Assembly (NCBI GenBank): GCA_040901865.1
Contig: JBBDYD010000191.1
Location: 1-64,000, forward strand
DNA from: JBBDYD01 sp040901865
Lineage (GTDB): Bacteria > Bacteroidota > Ignavibacteria > UBA10030
Direction of reading: 5' to 3'
DNA: 64,000 nucleotides
Every line of letters starts with the position of its first letter. Position 1 is the stretch's first letter. Below the pieces are notes generated by a model. The model was not told the DNA's origin, did no database searches, and saw nothing but the letters and a program-made list of their open reading frames with translations. Below are positions 26,074 to 35,308 of the stretch, piece after piece. The position numbers and the translations under genes are program-made.

Positions 26074-28218
26074 ATGAAACGGATCCTTACCATTTTCTCG
26101 ATTATGATCGCCCTCACAGCTTCAATCCTCGTCGGCCGGTTTGATCTCGCCGCGGATGAGGGGATGTACCCCATCAGCGAGATTCACAAAATGAATCTCA
26201 AAAAGCTGGGATTTGCCATCGATGCAAAAACGCTCTACAACCCGAACGGCGTCAGCCTCATTGACGCCATTGTCAATGTCGGTGGCTGTACGGGCTCCTT
26301 TGTTTCCGGTGAGGGGCTTGTCATCACCAATCACCATTGCGTGTTCGGAGCGGTGAGCAACGCCAGTACAAAAGAGCAGGATTACGTCACCGCAGGATTC
26401 CTGGCGGCAGACCGTTCAAAAGAAATGCCTGCCAGAGGCATGACCATCAGGATTACAGAATCGTATCGCGACGTTTCGAAGGAAGTTCTGAGCGTTGTCG
26501 ACAATCAAATGTCGGCAGTTGACAGGACCAAAGCAATTCAGAAGAGAATGCGCGAATTGGAGCAGGAAACCGAAAAGGCAAACCCGGGCAAGCAGGCGAG
26601 TGTTTCAGAAATGTTTGCCGGCCGAACGTATGTTTTGTTCCAATACGCCCAAATACGAGACGTGAGGCTGGTCTATGTCCCCCAGCGATCCATCGGGGAA
26701 TTTGGAGGCGAGGACGATAATTGGGTCTGGCCGCGCCATACAGGCGATTTTTCGTTTGTGAGGGCCTATGTTGCCGCCGACGGATCTCCTGCCGAGCATT
26801 CCACCGAGAACGTCCCGTATAAACCAAGGAAGTTTCTAAAGGTCAATCCGAACGGCGCCGATGAAAACGACTTTGTGTTCATCCTGGGATACCCCGGCAG
26901 AACATTCAGGCATCAACCATCCGGTTTCCTTCGGTACGATGAGGAAGTCCGCCTGGGCATGATTGCGGATTTTTACGAGTGGCAGATCCGGTTGCTGGAG
27001 CAGATGGGCAAAGAAGACCGCTCCGTTGCCTTGAAATTCGATTCGAGGATCAAAGGCATGGCCAACGTCATGAAGAACTACCGTGGTAAACTCAAGGGGC
27101 TTGCAAGAATGCAACTGGTCCGGAAAAAAATTGAAGAGGAACAGGGGCTGCAGAATTTCATTGGCCAGAACGAGGTTCGGCGAAATTTATACGGATCGAC
27201 ATTGACACATCTGAACGCGGTCTATGCTGAGATGACGGAAAACGCCGGAAAGGAGATCCTTCTCGACCTGTTCAACACAACCCCTACATTACTTTCCCGT
27301 GCAGCGGCCCTTTACGAAGCCGCTCTTGAGAGGCAGAAACCCGATGCAGAACGCGGGTCCGCCTACACGGACAAGAATTTTGAGCGATTCCAACAGAATT
27401 TTCATCGCTCTCTCGCCTCATACCATGAACCGGCCGATAAGGCCGTATTGACAGAACTGTTGAGTCGGGCATCTCTGCTTCAGGGCACATCACGCGTCAC
27501 AGAACTCGACTCCTGGTCGGGTATCGCGACTGAGCAGATGTACCAATCAACGGTCCTCAAGGACGAGAAAAAACTGCAGGAATTATTGAAGGCATCCCCC
27601 GACGAACTGAAGAACCTGAACGATCCGTTTATGAACCTCGCAATTGCCCTGAGGCCGGCTCAGCAGGCACTTCGGGAAACACGCCAACGCCGAACGGGGG
27701 TCATCAATAAAGAATATCCTCTGTATGTTGAGGTCAAGGAACAGTTCCAGAAGGCCACATTTATTCCCGACGCCAACAGCACCTTGCGTCTGACATTCGG
27801 TAGAATCAAAGGCTATTCACCTGCGGACGCGATGTACTACAGTCCGATTTCCACGTTGACTGGGGTAGTGCAGAAAACGACAGGCATACCGCCTTTCTAC
27901 GACACACCCCAGAAGCTTCTTGACCAGGCGAAGGCGAAAAACTACGGCAAGTATGCACACAAGAAGCTGAAGGATGTACCTGTGGGAATTCTTTATAATA
28001 CAGACACAACCGGGGGCAACTCCGGCAGTCCGGTCATGAATGCCCGCGGAGAACTCGTTGGTGTGAATTTCGACCGTGCGTACGAAGCGACGATTAATGA
28101 TTATGCCTGGAGCGAAGCCTATAGCCGATCCATCGCAGTCGACATCCGCTATGTTTTGTGGGTGACAAGATATGTCGGCGAAGCCAATCATATTCTGAAC
28201 GAGATGAAAGTGGAATGA
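26074..28218 (+). CDS. S46 family dipeptidyl peptidase, DPP11-like
   Basis: Exported serine exopeptidase that releases dipeptides from oligopeptides. Signal peptide about 1-27. Catalytic features: GCTGSFVSGEGLVITNHHC with His88 and, near the C-terminus, TTGGNSGSPV with Ser650. Eighteen residues after that serine is Arg668 (NFDRAYEA); in Porphyromonas gingivalis the equivalent Arg673 of DPP11 selects Asp/Glu at P1, whereas DPP7 has Gly. I therefore infer acidic-residue specificity. 714 residues, normal for S46. It lies downstream of an M16 pair, suggesting a peptide-scavenging neighbourhood. Confidence 0.92.
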   Translation: MKRILTIFSIMIALTASILVGRFDLAADEGMYPISEIHKMNLKKLGFAIDAKTLYNPNGVSLIDAIVNVGGCTGSFVSGEGLVITNHHCVFGAVSNASTKEQDYVTAGFLAADRSKEMPARGMTIRITESYRDVSKEVLSVVDNQMSAVDRTKAIQKRMRELEQETEKANPGKQASVSEMFAGRTYVLFQYAQIRDVRLVYVPQRSIGEFGGEDDNWVWPRHTGDFSFVRAYVAADGSPAEHSTENVPYKPRKFLKVNPNGADENDFVFILGYPGRTFRHQPSGFLRYDEEVRLGMIADFYEWQIRLLEQMGKEDRSVALKFDSRIKGMANVMKNYRGKLKGLARMQLVRKKIEEEQGLQNFIGQNEVRRNLYGSTLTHLNAVYAEMTENAGKEILLDLFNTTPTLLSRAAALYEAALERQKPDAERGSAYTDKNFERFQQNFHRSLASYHEPADKAVLTELLSRASLLQGTSRVTELDSWSGIATEQMYQSTVLKDEKKLQELLKASPDELKNLNDPFMNLAIALRPAQQALRETRQRRTGVINKEYPLYVEVKEQFQKATFIPDANSTLRLTFGRIKGYSPADAMYYSPISTLTGVVQKTTGIPPFYDTPQKLLDQAKAKNYGKYAHKKLKDVPVGILYNTDTTGGNSGSPVMNARGELVGVNFDRAYEATINDYAWSEAYSRSIAVDIRYVLWVTRYVGEANHILNEMKVE

Positions 28219-28258
28219 CGAATTGCGCAATGCGGATTGCGAATTGCGGAATTGTCCT
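28219..28258. repeat. degenerate AATTGCG/ATTGCGGA repeats
   Basis: The gap after the S46 gene consists of loosely tandem, partly self-complementary units (GAATTGCGCAATGCGGATTGC and GAATTGCGGAATTG pattern). The complementary form (AATCCGCAATC) reappears before argH at 63740. Confidence 0.5.
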
Positions 28259-28260
28259 CG

Positions 28261-28707
28261 ATGACTGAACCGAGAGTTGCGGAACTTCATTCACGGAAGA
28301 TAACCCCTGAGCTCTATCACGAGATCAGGCGGTTGTGGCAGGCTCATTCCATTGCAGAGGATAAACGCGATATACCCGGCCTTCTTTCAACGCTGACTGA
28401 CGACTGCGTGTACGAGCTCGTTCAAACAGGACACCGGTGGCCCGGGCATGAAGGGGCGAGACATTTTTATACGGAGATGCTTGCCGCATTTCCGGATATC
28501 CATTTCGACTTGCAGAATATCGTTATCGGGCCGCAGGGAGTTTTTGAGGAGGCCCGGGTAACGGGGACCCACATCGGAGCCTGGCTGAATTTTCCTCCGC
28601 CTTCAGGGAAAATCGTCCACTTCGATGTTCTCATCCTCTTTCCGTGGGATCCCGAACAAAGGAAATTCAAAGGCGAACGAGTTTGGTTTCAAATGGCCCA
28701 CCATTGA
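28261..28707 (+). CDS. SnoaL-like / NTF2-fold protein
   Basis: A 148-residue protein of the SnoaL-like polyketide cyclase/ester cyclase superfamily: an N-terminal helix pair (IRRLWQAHSIAEDKRDIPGLLSTLTDDCVYE), then GHRWPGHEGARHFYTEMLAAFPD and the beta-sheet region ending in DVLILFPWD. Such proteins have varied or unknown roles and a fold that binds small hydrophobic molecules. The ATG at 28261 is preferred to 28237, which would lie in the repeat. It is 3 nt upstream of the acyl ligase, so the pair is probably cotranscribed. Confidence 0.75.
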   Translation: MTEPRVAELHSRKITPELYHEIRRLWQAHSIAEDKRDIPGLLSTLTDDCVYELVQTGHRWPGHEGARHFYTEMLAAFPDIHFDLQNIVIGPQGVFEEARVTGTHIGAWLNFPPPSGKIVHFDVLILFPWDPEQRKFKGERVWFQMAHH

Positions 28708-28710
28708 CGC

Positions 28711-30261
28711 ATGCTTCTTCACCAACGATTTATTGAAATAGCGAAACGGTTCGGGAAAAAACCCGCAATCGTTGACCGAACGCTGAATCGCCGCGTAACA
28801 TACTCGAAAGCCCTGATCGGATCTCTTATTCTCTGCGAAAAATTCAAAGTCTTCGACAGCGGCTTCCTCGGGATTATGCTGCCAACGTCAGTCGGAGCAG
28901 TCCTCTCAACCCTGGGGGCTTTAATGAGCGGGCGTGTGCCGGTCATGATCAACTATTCCACGGGTGCCGCGCAAAACGTCGAATACGCTCAGAAAAAATG
29001 CGACTTTCGGACGATCATTACCGCCCGGGCGTTGCTGGAGAAGATAAAATGTCCCGTGGTTCCAGGCATGGTGTTCCTCGAAGACATCATGAGCAAAGTA
29101 ACCCTCGGGGACAAACTCTCCGCCCTCATCAAGTCCAAGCTCCCGTTGTCAATACTCCTCAAGACCCTCCACGGCGGAACAGAAGATGACGATGTCGTTG
29201 TTTTGTTTACGAGCGGGAGTGAAAAGGAGCCGAAGGCGGTCGAGCTAACGCATGCGAACATCGTTTCCAATGTCGAAAGCATTTCCTCGACGCTGGACAT
29301 TTCCCATAAAGACATCTTTCTTGCAAACCTCCCCTATTTTCATATCTTCGGTCAAACCGGAAACCTCTGGGCACCTCTCTATCACGGAATGACATTGGTC
29401 AGTTACGCGAACCCCATCGACTATAAGACCATCTGTGATATTGTTCGTGAGGAGCGATGTACCCTGATGGTCGGTACGCCGAGTTTTCTGTGGGGCTATG
29501 TGCGCAAGTCGGAGCCCGGTGATTTCAAGAGCGTGAGAATAGCCCTGACTGGAGCGGACAAATGTCCCGACGCGCTGCGCAAGGAATTTCGTGACAAACA
29601 CTCGATCGAGCTTCTTGAGGCCTACGGGGCGACAGAAACCAGTCCCGGTATCTCCGTGAATACGCCGTCTGCGAACAAACCCGGAAGCGTCGGCCGGCCC
29701 ATCCCGGGAGTGAAGGTCCGCATTGAACACTATGAGACAGGCGAGGTGTGTAGACCGGGCGAGATCGGAAAGATCCTCGTTCAGGGAAAGAACGTCATGA
29801 AGGGGTATTTTGATGACTTCGAACAAACATCCCTCCACATTCGTCACGGTTGGTATGACACCGGAGATATGGGATATATGGATGAAGACGGATACCTCTG
29901 GCATGTCGGACGGCTAAAGCGATTCCTGAAGATCGGGGGGGAAATGGTGTCGCTCATCCGGGTGGAGGATGTTCTCGAACGGTTTCTTCCCCCCGATGTG
30001 CTATGCTGTGTTGTTGAAGTTCCTGACCACGTCAAGGGTGCGAAAATCGTCGCTGTCGTAACGCACTCACTCGATGAGAAAGCCATCCTGAAACGCATGG
30101 CCGACCACCTGCCAAACATCGCTCTTCCGAAGCAATTTGTTGTATTGGAAGACCTTCCCAAGATGGCTTCGGGGAAAATCGATTTCCGGACAATCACCGA
30201 TACGGTGCGGGATATCCTGCAGAACCGCATGTCTTCCCCCCTTTCAACCCTCGGAAAATAG
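28711..30261 (+). CDS. AMP-dependent acyl ligase (acyl-CoA/acyl-ACP synthetase family)
   Basis: ANL-superfamily adenylating enzyme of 516 residues. Motifs in order: the phosphate loop FTSGSEKEPKAVELTH (about 171-186), YGATETSPG, YDTGDMGYMDEDGYLW, GRLKRFLKIGGEMVS and a C-terminal catalytic lysine in MASGKIDFR. The sequence style is close to the ligase half of the Aas protein that recycles lysophospholipids and to stand-alone acyl-ACP synthetases, but the acyltransferase half is absent. Substrate is likely a fatty acid; the carrier (CoA or ACP) is not decided. Confidence 0.85.
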   Translation: MLLHQRFIEIAKRFGKKPAIVDRTLNRRVTYSKALIGSLILCEKFKVFDSGFLGIMLPTSVGAVLSTLGALMSGRVPVMINYSTGAAQNVEYAQKKCDFRTIITARALLEKIKCPVVPGMVFLEDIMSKVTLGDKLSALIKSKLPLSILLKTLHGGTEDDDVVVLFTSGSEKEPKAVELTHANIVSNVESISSTLDISHKDIFLANLPYFHIFGQTGNLWAPLYHGMTLVSYANPIDYKTICDIVREERCTLMVGTPSFLWGYVRKSEPGDFKSVRIALTGADKCPDALRKEFRDKHSIELLEAYGATETSPGISVNTPSANKPGSVGRPIPGVKVRIEHYETGEVCRPGEIGKILVQGKNVMKGYFDDFEQTSLHIRHGWYDTGDMGYMDEDGYLWHVGRLKRFLKIGGEMVSLIRVEDVLERFLPPDVLCCVVEVPDHVKGAKIVAVVTHSLDEKAILKRMADHLPNIALPKQFVVLEDLPKMASGKIDFRTITDTVRDILQNRMSSPLSTLGK

Positions 30262-30367
30262 TCACATTTTTGCCATTTGGACGCCGTAAGTCTTTTCTAA
30301 TCATCAGGTTGCGAAACTTTTGGGTGGGTGGAACGTATCTCCTGAAGTACCCTGACCAGGAGAAACC

Positions 30368-32218
30368 ATGCAACGTAGCCATTCAAAGAATCCGACTTTG
30401 TTTGTTCTTGTAATCGCTCTTGCGCTTACAATTCCCGGTGCTGCAATCCATCCGCCCGCAATTACCACTGATTCAACTCCGCCAGCACAGCGCGAAATTC
30501 TCTCTCTCCGCGATTTCACCGAGGTTGAAGTCAAAGGAGCGGGATTTTCGATCAGCAAAGACGCCCGCGTCAACATTTCCGCGCTCGGCGGTGGCGACCG
30601 TGTATTTTGGCGCGATGTATTTGACGCCGCAGACGAATCGAGAATGTACGCCGCCGGCTGGATCATCAATGCCGATACGCGCGAACGAGTGTGGGAAATG
30701 ACCATGGATAACACAACAGGCAAGACCCACAGCCGGTCGTTCGACGGATCACTCGATCTTAAACGAGGCTCGTACGAAGTGTACTATGCCGCGCACGGGT
30801 ACTACCGCAGTTCAACGTTCTCCACCTCGTCGATCAACATCGACCGCCGATCGGAGAAAAACAGCCGGCGATGGTCGGGTGTGAATTTCTTTGGGTTGTT
30901 TTCCGACAACGACTCCAACCTCTATGAAGACTTCATGGAGTATGCCCCGGACTACGGCATCACGATCTCGGTTGACGAATCCGATGCGTCACAAGTTGAA
31001 CGGTTCGATGCTCCGCGAGCGTTTCCCAACACGGTGTTCAAGGCGACACGCGTGGGTGATCGGGAAGTGGTGAAGCGCGCGTTTTTCGTTCAATCCCCCG
31101 TAACCTTGTACCTGTACGTTTTGGGCGAAGGGCGAAAGCGGGATGAGATTTTTGATTATGGGTGGATTGTAAACAGCGCGACGCGTGAACGGGTGTGGAA
31201 TATGAACGATCGCAACGTCCGGCACGCTGGCGGGGCATCCAAGAACATCCGATGGAGCGGTGAAGTCCAGCTCGGCCGGGGAACCTATGAGGTGTATTAC
31301 GTGACGGATGACTCCAATTCGGACGAGGACTGGAATTCCAAGCCGCCGTTCGATCCCTTTAATTATGGGATCACAATTACGGTGCCGAACGAAGGAGATC
31401 GCGGCAAAATCACTCCGACGGAATTTCCAGATCCAGCCTCGAAAGCAATTGTGTCACTCACCAAAGTGAACGACGATGAATTCGTGAGTGCGGGGTTCAC
31501 CTTGAAGCAGGAAACCCGCCTCCGGGTCTATGCCATTGGAGAACGCGAGCACGATGACGACATGGCGGACTATGGCTGGATTGTCCGGGCAAAAAATCGT
31601 GAACGGGTGTGGTCTATGGAAGATCGAGAGACGCTGCATGCCGGGGGAGCAACCAAAAATCGACTTGTTGACGAAGTGATAACGCTTCCGGCGGGAAGCT
31701 ACATTGCCTATTACCAGACAGATGGATCCCATGCGTTCGAGGATTGGAATTCCGATCCACCGTTCGACGAGGAGTACTATGGAATCACCATTAGCGGGGT
31801 CGGCGAACAATTCGATCCGGGGACAGTGACATCGTTCAATGAAGGCGAAGAAGCCAACGTGTTTGCCCAGTTGATTCGCGTTCGGGATGACCGTCACGTC
31901 AGCAAGTCCTTTACCATTGACAAATCGACTCGGGTACGCATCTACGCGATCGGCGAAGGGGTTGACCGTGAAATGGCGGACTACGGTTGGCTTGAAGATC
32001 GGCGCCCGGGGAGGATTGTGTGGGAAATGACGTACGGCATGACGGATTGGGCCGGCGGGGCGCGAAAGAACCGGACGGTGAGTACAACGCTGATCCTGGA
32101 ACCGGGCGAATATGAGCTGCATTTCAAGACGGATGGTTCCCATTCTTACAATGATTGGAACGACGATGCTCCGGACGACCGGATGCATTGGGGAATCACT
32201 GTTTATAAAGACCAATAA
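30368..32218 (+). CDS. exported protein with four ~120-residue repeats, unknown function
   Basis: Not a family I can name. A signal peptide (about 1-26) precedes four tandem copies of a beta-rich unit, approximately residues 43-205, 222-338, 352-476 and 490-616. Each contains YGWI followed by RERVWxM or VWEMT, an AGGA-K-N-R segment (modified in copy 1), GxYExYYxTD, a Trp/Asp-rich segment such as DWNSxPPFD, and closes with YGITI or WGITV. Copy 1 is expanded. Strong ribosome site (CAGGAG). The conserved Trp, Tyr and Asp suggest a ligand- or metal-binding jelly-roll-like module acting outside the cytoplasm. A terminator follows the gene. Confidence 0.85.
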   Translation: MQRSHSKNPTLFVLVIALALTIPGAAIHPPAITTDSTPPAQREILSLRDFTEVEVKGAGFSISKDARVNISALGGGDRVFWRDVFDAADESRMYAAGWIINADTRERVWEMTMDNTTGKTHSRSFDGSLDLKRGSYEVYYAAHGYYRSSTFSTSSINIDRRSEKNSRRWSGVNFFGLFSDNDSNLYEDFMEYAPDYGITISVDESDASQVERFDAPRAFPNTVFKATRVGDREVVKRAFFVQSPVTLYLYVLGEGRKRDEIFDYGWIVNSATRERVWNMNDRNVRHAGGASKNIRWSGEVQLGRGTYEVYYVTDDSNSDEDWNSKPPFDPFNYGITITVPNEGDRGKITPTEFPDPASKAIVSLTKVNDDEFVSAGFTLKQETRLRVYAIGEREHDDDMADYGWIVRAKNRERVWSMEDRETLHAGGATKNRLVDEVITLPAGSYIAYYQTDGSHAFEDWNSDPPFDEEYYGITISGVGEQFDPGTVTSFNEGEEANVFAQLIRVRDDRHVSKSFTIDKSTRVRIYAIGEGVDREMADYGWLEDRRPGRIVWEMTYGMTDWAGGARKNRTVSTTLILEPGEYELHFKTDGSHSYNDWNDDAPDDRMHWGITVYKDQ

Positions 32219-32247
32219 TCCGTTCGCTATCCTTCGGCGAACATGCG

Positions 32248-32296
32248 GATGCATCGGAGCGGGGACAAGCAAAGCAGCTCCGGTGCATCTTTTTTT
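32248..32296 (+). terminator. intrinsic terminator after the four-repeat protein
   Basis: GATGCATCGGAGC (32248-32260) pairs with GCTCCGGTGCATC (32277-32289) with one wobble, followed immediately by a run of seven T. It separates the repeat protein from the L,D-transpeptidase. Confidence 0.88.
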
Positions 32297-32323
32297 ATTT
32301 CCCTTGCTCGGTTATATTGCTCA

Positions 32324-32788
32324 ATGAACTTCCTTGCCTTCATTCTGATTGCGTTGCCGGCCGCTCAGGATTTTCAACACCAATCCATCCGGCTCGTCGT
32401 TCGCAAGAGTGAGTACGCGCTTTCCGTATTCCGCGGAGATTCCCTCCTCACGACCTATCAAATAGCAGTGGGGCAGAACTCCGGAGAAAAACAGCGACCG
32501 GGTGATAAAAGAACACCGGTTGGAGAGTTCACAATTTCTCAGATTCAAAACTCTGGCACCTGGGTTCGTGATTTCGGTGACGGAAAAGGTCACGTTCCCG
32601 GCGCGTACGGGCCGTGGTTCCTGAGACTCAAGACACCCGGATGGACGGGAATCGGGATTCACGGAACACATGATCCCTCCTCCCTCGGTACGATGGCGAC
32701 TGAAGGATGCATACGGCTCTCCAACGAGAATATCGCGGAACTAAAAAAACTGGTGACCATTGGCACTCCGGTTGCAATCTCTCCGTGA
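32324..32788 (+). CDS. L,D-transpeptidase (YkuD domain)
   Basis: Small exported peptidoglycan cross-linking or editing enzyme. The chosen ATG gives 154 residues with a short hydrophobic N-terminus (FLAFILIALPAA). The YkuD active-site signature is complete: GIGIHGTHDPSSLG and the nucleophile in TEGCIRLSN (Cys about 133); RTPVGEFTI is also typical. The start lies just after the terminator, so a promoter must overlap that region, or initiation occurs downstream of it. Confidence 0.88.
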   Translation: MNFLAFILIALPAAQDFQHQSIRLVVRKSEYALSVFRGDSLLTTYQIAVGQNSGEKQRPGDKRTPVGEFTISQIQNSGTWVRDFGDGKGHVPGAYGPWFLRLKTPGWTGIGIHGTHDPSSLGTMATEGCIRLSNENIAELKKLVTIGTPVAISP

Positions 32789-32864
32789 AATCCCCGATGT
32801 GATCCCTCGCAAACAACGCGATTGATTGCATCTCCCTCTATCTTCCCCTATATTCTTCGAAACC

Positions 32865-33338
32865 ATGGCACTTCTCATTCGACCGGCGCGGGCGGACGAT
32901 GCCCCCTTGATTGCTCAGTTTAACGCCTTGATGGCCCTCGAAACCGAACACCGCACCTTGGACCACGAGACGCTGAGGAAAGGCGTGGAGACGGTTGTCC
33001 GAGAATCGTCCCACGGAACATATTACGTGGCTGAAATGGATGAAAAAGTGGTGGGGCAACTCCTGATTACGTATGAATGGAGTGACTGGCGCAACGGCGT
33101 GTTCTGGTGGATTCAAAGCGTGTACGTCCCAGAAGAGTTTCGCGGGCGTGGAGTTTTTAAAGCCTTGTACCGGCATGTTGAAAGCATGGCCCGAAAACAG
33201 ATCGGCGTCTGTGGCCTTCGCCTCTATGTGGAGCATGACAACCAGAGCGCTATTCGGACCTATCAAAAACTCGGGATGGAAAAGACGCCGTACGAGCTGT
33301 ATGAAATTGATTTTGTTCTCGGAAAGGGCTCCCGATGA
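32865..33338 (+). CDS. GNAT family N-acetyltransferase
   Basis: A 157-residue acetyl-CoA-dependent N-acetyltransferase. Starts MALLIRPARADDAPLI, the common first strand and helix; the acetyl-CoA loop is RGRGVFKALY (motif A) and the tail has EHDNQSAIRTYQKLGM followed by YELYEIDF (motif B). The acceptor is unknown. Start chosen at the ATG in the usual GNAT context. It overlaps the methyltransferase gene by 4 nt. Confidence 0.85.
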   Translation: MALLIRPARADDAPLIAQFNALMALETEHRTLDHETLRKGVETVVRESSHGTYYVAEMDEKVVGQLLITYEWSDWRNGVFWWIQSVYVPEEFRGRGVFKALYRHVESMARKQIGVCGLRLYVEHDNQSAIRTYQKLGMEKTPYELYEIDFVLGKGSR

Positions 33339-33982
33339 CGTGCTGTAGCGGGCAGGAATGTGCCGGAGCAAACAGGTTCTTCTCGCGATTCTCGGCAAAA
33401 TATGCCAAGCGCTTTCGAAAGAAGGGCCTTGAAAAGGTTCAACAGCACCTCCTGAAAGGGATTCAACGTGCCCCTGTTTCTTCGGCAGAGATACTTGATA
33501 TTGGCTGCGGCGTTGGTGCACTGCACATTGCTCTCCTCCAGGAGGGAGCCATGCGTGCCACAGGAGTCGATGCTGCGGTGGGGATGATCAGACAGGCGCG
33601 CACATTTGCAAGAGAGCATGGCGTGCTTGAACAGGTCAATTATGTGTTGGGAGACTTCACCCGCGTTGCAGACGACCTCGCGCCGGCCGACATCACGATT
33701 CTTGATAAAGTTGTTTGCTGCTATGAGAACGTTGATGAACTTGTTGGCAAATCGCTTGAGAAAACTCGTCGAGTCTACGCGCTCAGCATGCCGCGGGAGA
33801 GTCTCATTGTGCGCTGGGGGTTCGCGATTGAGATATTCTTTGCAAAACTATTCAAAGCCACCTTCCGTCCGTACTGGCACAACTGGAAGAACCTTCGCGC
33901 CAAGATCACCTCGCGGGGATTCAGGCCCGTCTATGAGAACCGCACAATTCTATGGAGCATCGCTGTCTTTGAACGCGCCTGA
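33335..33982 (+). CDS. class I SAM-dependent methyltransferase
   Basis: A 215-residue methyltransferase with motif I ILDIGCGVGALH (about 54-65), an acidic residue after strand 2 (GVDAA) and GDFTRV after strand 3. The N-terminus is cysteine-rich (MTCCSGQEC). A C-terminal segment (FAIEIFFAKLFKATFRPYWHN) is amphipathic and may touch membranes. Overall shape recalls the methyltransferase 11/23 and magnesium-protoporphyrin methyltransferase-like groups, but no pathway genes are nearby and the substrate is unknown. ATGA overlap with the acetyltransferase gene. Confidence 0.8.
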   Translation: MTCCSGQECAGANRFFSRFSAKYAKRFRKKGLEKVQQHLLKGIQRAPVSSAEILDIGCGVGALHIALLQEGAMRATGVDAAVGMIRQARTFAREHGVLEQVNYVLGDFTRVADDLAPADITILDKVVCCYENVDELVGKSLEKTRRVYALSMPRESLIVRWGFAIEIFFAKLFKATFRPYWHNWKNLRAKITSRGFRPVYENRTILWSIAVFERA

Positions 33983-34000
33983 TAGGGTCCCGATTTCCTC

Positions 34001-35308
34001 ATGAATGCACCCGGGTTCCGTTCTTTCGTTCCGCTCGTTCAGTCAGGTGGCCTCATTCTGATCCCAGCGGCCCTGATTTCGTGCCTGATGCTCGCTTCCC
34101 TCGCCCTGGGTACGTTGAATCCCCTCTTTGACGATTCGATGCATCGAACGGGCAAAGGAGCGGACTTCTTCGCTGTGTATCAAGCCGGAACAAATCTGGT
34201 AGAAGGCATCAGCATCTATTCGACAGACCCCGTTCGTCAGGAAGTCCCATACTATTATCCCTACCGATACCACCCTTTTGTCGCTCTCACCATAGGCCTT
34301 GCCGCACAGCTTCTTCCTCCGTTCGCTGCTTATGGGGTCTGGATTATCATTGTGGAAATCTTGTTGATCGTCAATGCCTTCAAAACGTGGTCACTGTTTC
34401 AGGATAAACACCACGCTGCGCTCGCAGTTTCACTCTGGCTCGTTTTCTCTCCACTCTATCTCGAACTCTTCATGGGACAGTTTTCATTCCTGATGGCAAG
34501 CCTGGTGTTCTGGGCGCTTCTGGCCTGGATTCAAGGAGCCCGAACACGAGGCGACACTTGGTGGACACTCTCCCTTATCGTGAAGTCCAATTCCGTTCTG
34601 TTTGTGCCCGCCCTGTTACGCGAGGGCCGTTGGAAAACGGTTGCCATCGGCGGCGCAGTTGCAGCGGCCATCGCAATTCCCTATTTCGCAGTCGTACCCG
34701 GGACCTATGAGCAATTCGCTCAGAATTACTCGGGCCGGATGACCATGTCAACACTTTTGGGAAACCAGGGCTTTGCCGCTCTCATTGGCATCGCAATCCT
34801 CCGCACCAGCGGACTCTGGACGGATGATCTCCAGGTGCTCGGGCAACGAGTACCGCAAATGGACCAATTGATGGAGATTCCATTGCTCCTCTGGACCCTC
34901 ATGGTCTTGGGCGGCACTCTTCTTATAACGCTCAGGTCAAAACGGAACTCCAATCCGGAAGTCTATCTCCTCTGGATTCTCGCTTACTTCCTTTTCTACA
35001 AGCATGTCTGGGAACATCACTATGTCATGTTGCTGCCAGTGTTTGTCCTCCTCTACTACAGAATGATCTCAGGCGGACTTTCCCTTTCAAAGAATGTGTT
35101 CTGGTGGTCATATGCGGTGATTGCCCTTCCGTCCCTGTTCGTGTTCTTTGATCAATCACCCGTCTTGTTCGATCCGGAACTTTCGTGGGAGGCCTGGAAG
35201 AGCTTTGCCTTTCACGTTCCGAAACCCCTGGCTGTCCTCGTCCTCTTCGTCAGTCTCGGCCGGGAGCTTCTCGAGCCCTCCGGTTTACCTCCGATCAAAT
35301 CCCAATGA
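34001..35308 (+). CDS. polytopic GT-C glycosyltransferase-like protein (GT87/DUF2029 type)
   Basis: A 435-residue membrane protein with about ten helices. The first periplasmic loop carries the acidic motif DFFAVYQAG and YYPYRYHPF, and a later loop has IVKSNSVLFVPALL, the pattern of polyprenyl-phosphate-sugar mannosyltransferases of the GT87 group. Likely transfers a sugar from a lipid carrier to an extracytoplasmic glycan or lipid. ATGA overlap with the next membrane protein suggests a common process. Confidence 0.78.
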   Translation: MNAPGFRSFVPLVQSGGLILIPAALISCLMLASLALGTLNPLFDDSMHRTGKGADFFAVYQAGTNLVEGISIYSTDPVRQEVPYYYPYRYHPFVALTIGLAAQLLPPFAAYGVWIIIVEILLIVNAFKTWSLFQDKHHAALAVSLWLVFSPLYLELFMGQFSFLMASLVFWALLAWIQGARTRGDTWWTLSLIVKSNSVLFVPALLREGRWKTVAIGGAVAAAIAIPYFAVVPGTYEQFAQNYSGRMTMSTLLGNQGFAALIGIAILRTSGLWTDDLQVLGQRVPQMDQLMEIPLLLWTLMVLGGTLLITLRSKRNSNPEVYLLWILAYFLFYKHVWEHHYVMLLPVFVLLYYRMISGGLSLSKNVFWWSYAVIALPSLFVFFDQSPVLFDPELSWEAWKSFAFHVPKPLAVLVLFVSLGRELLEPSGLPPIKSQ

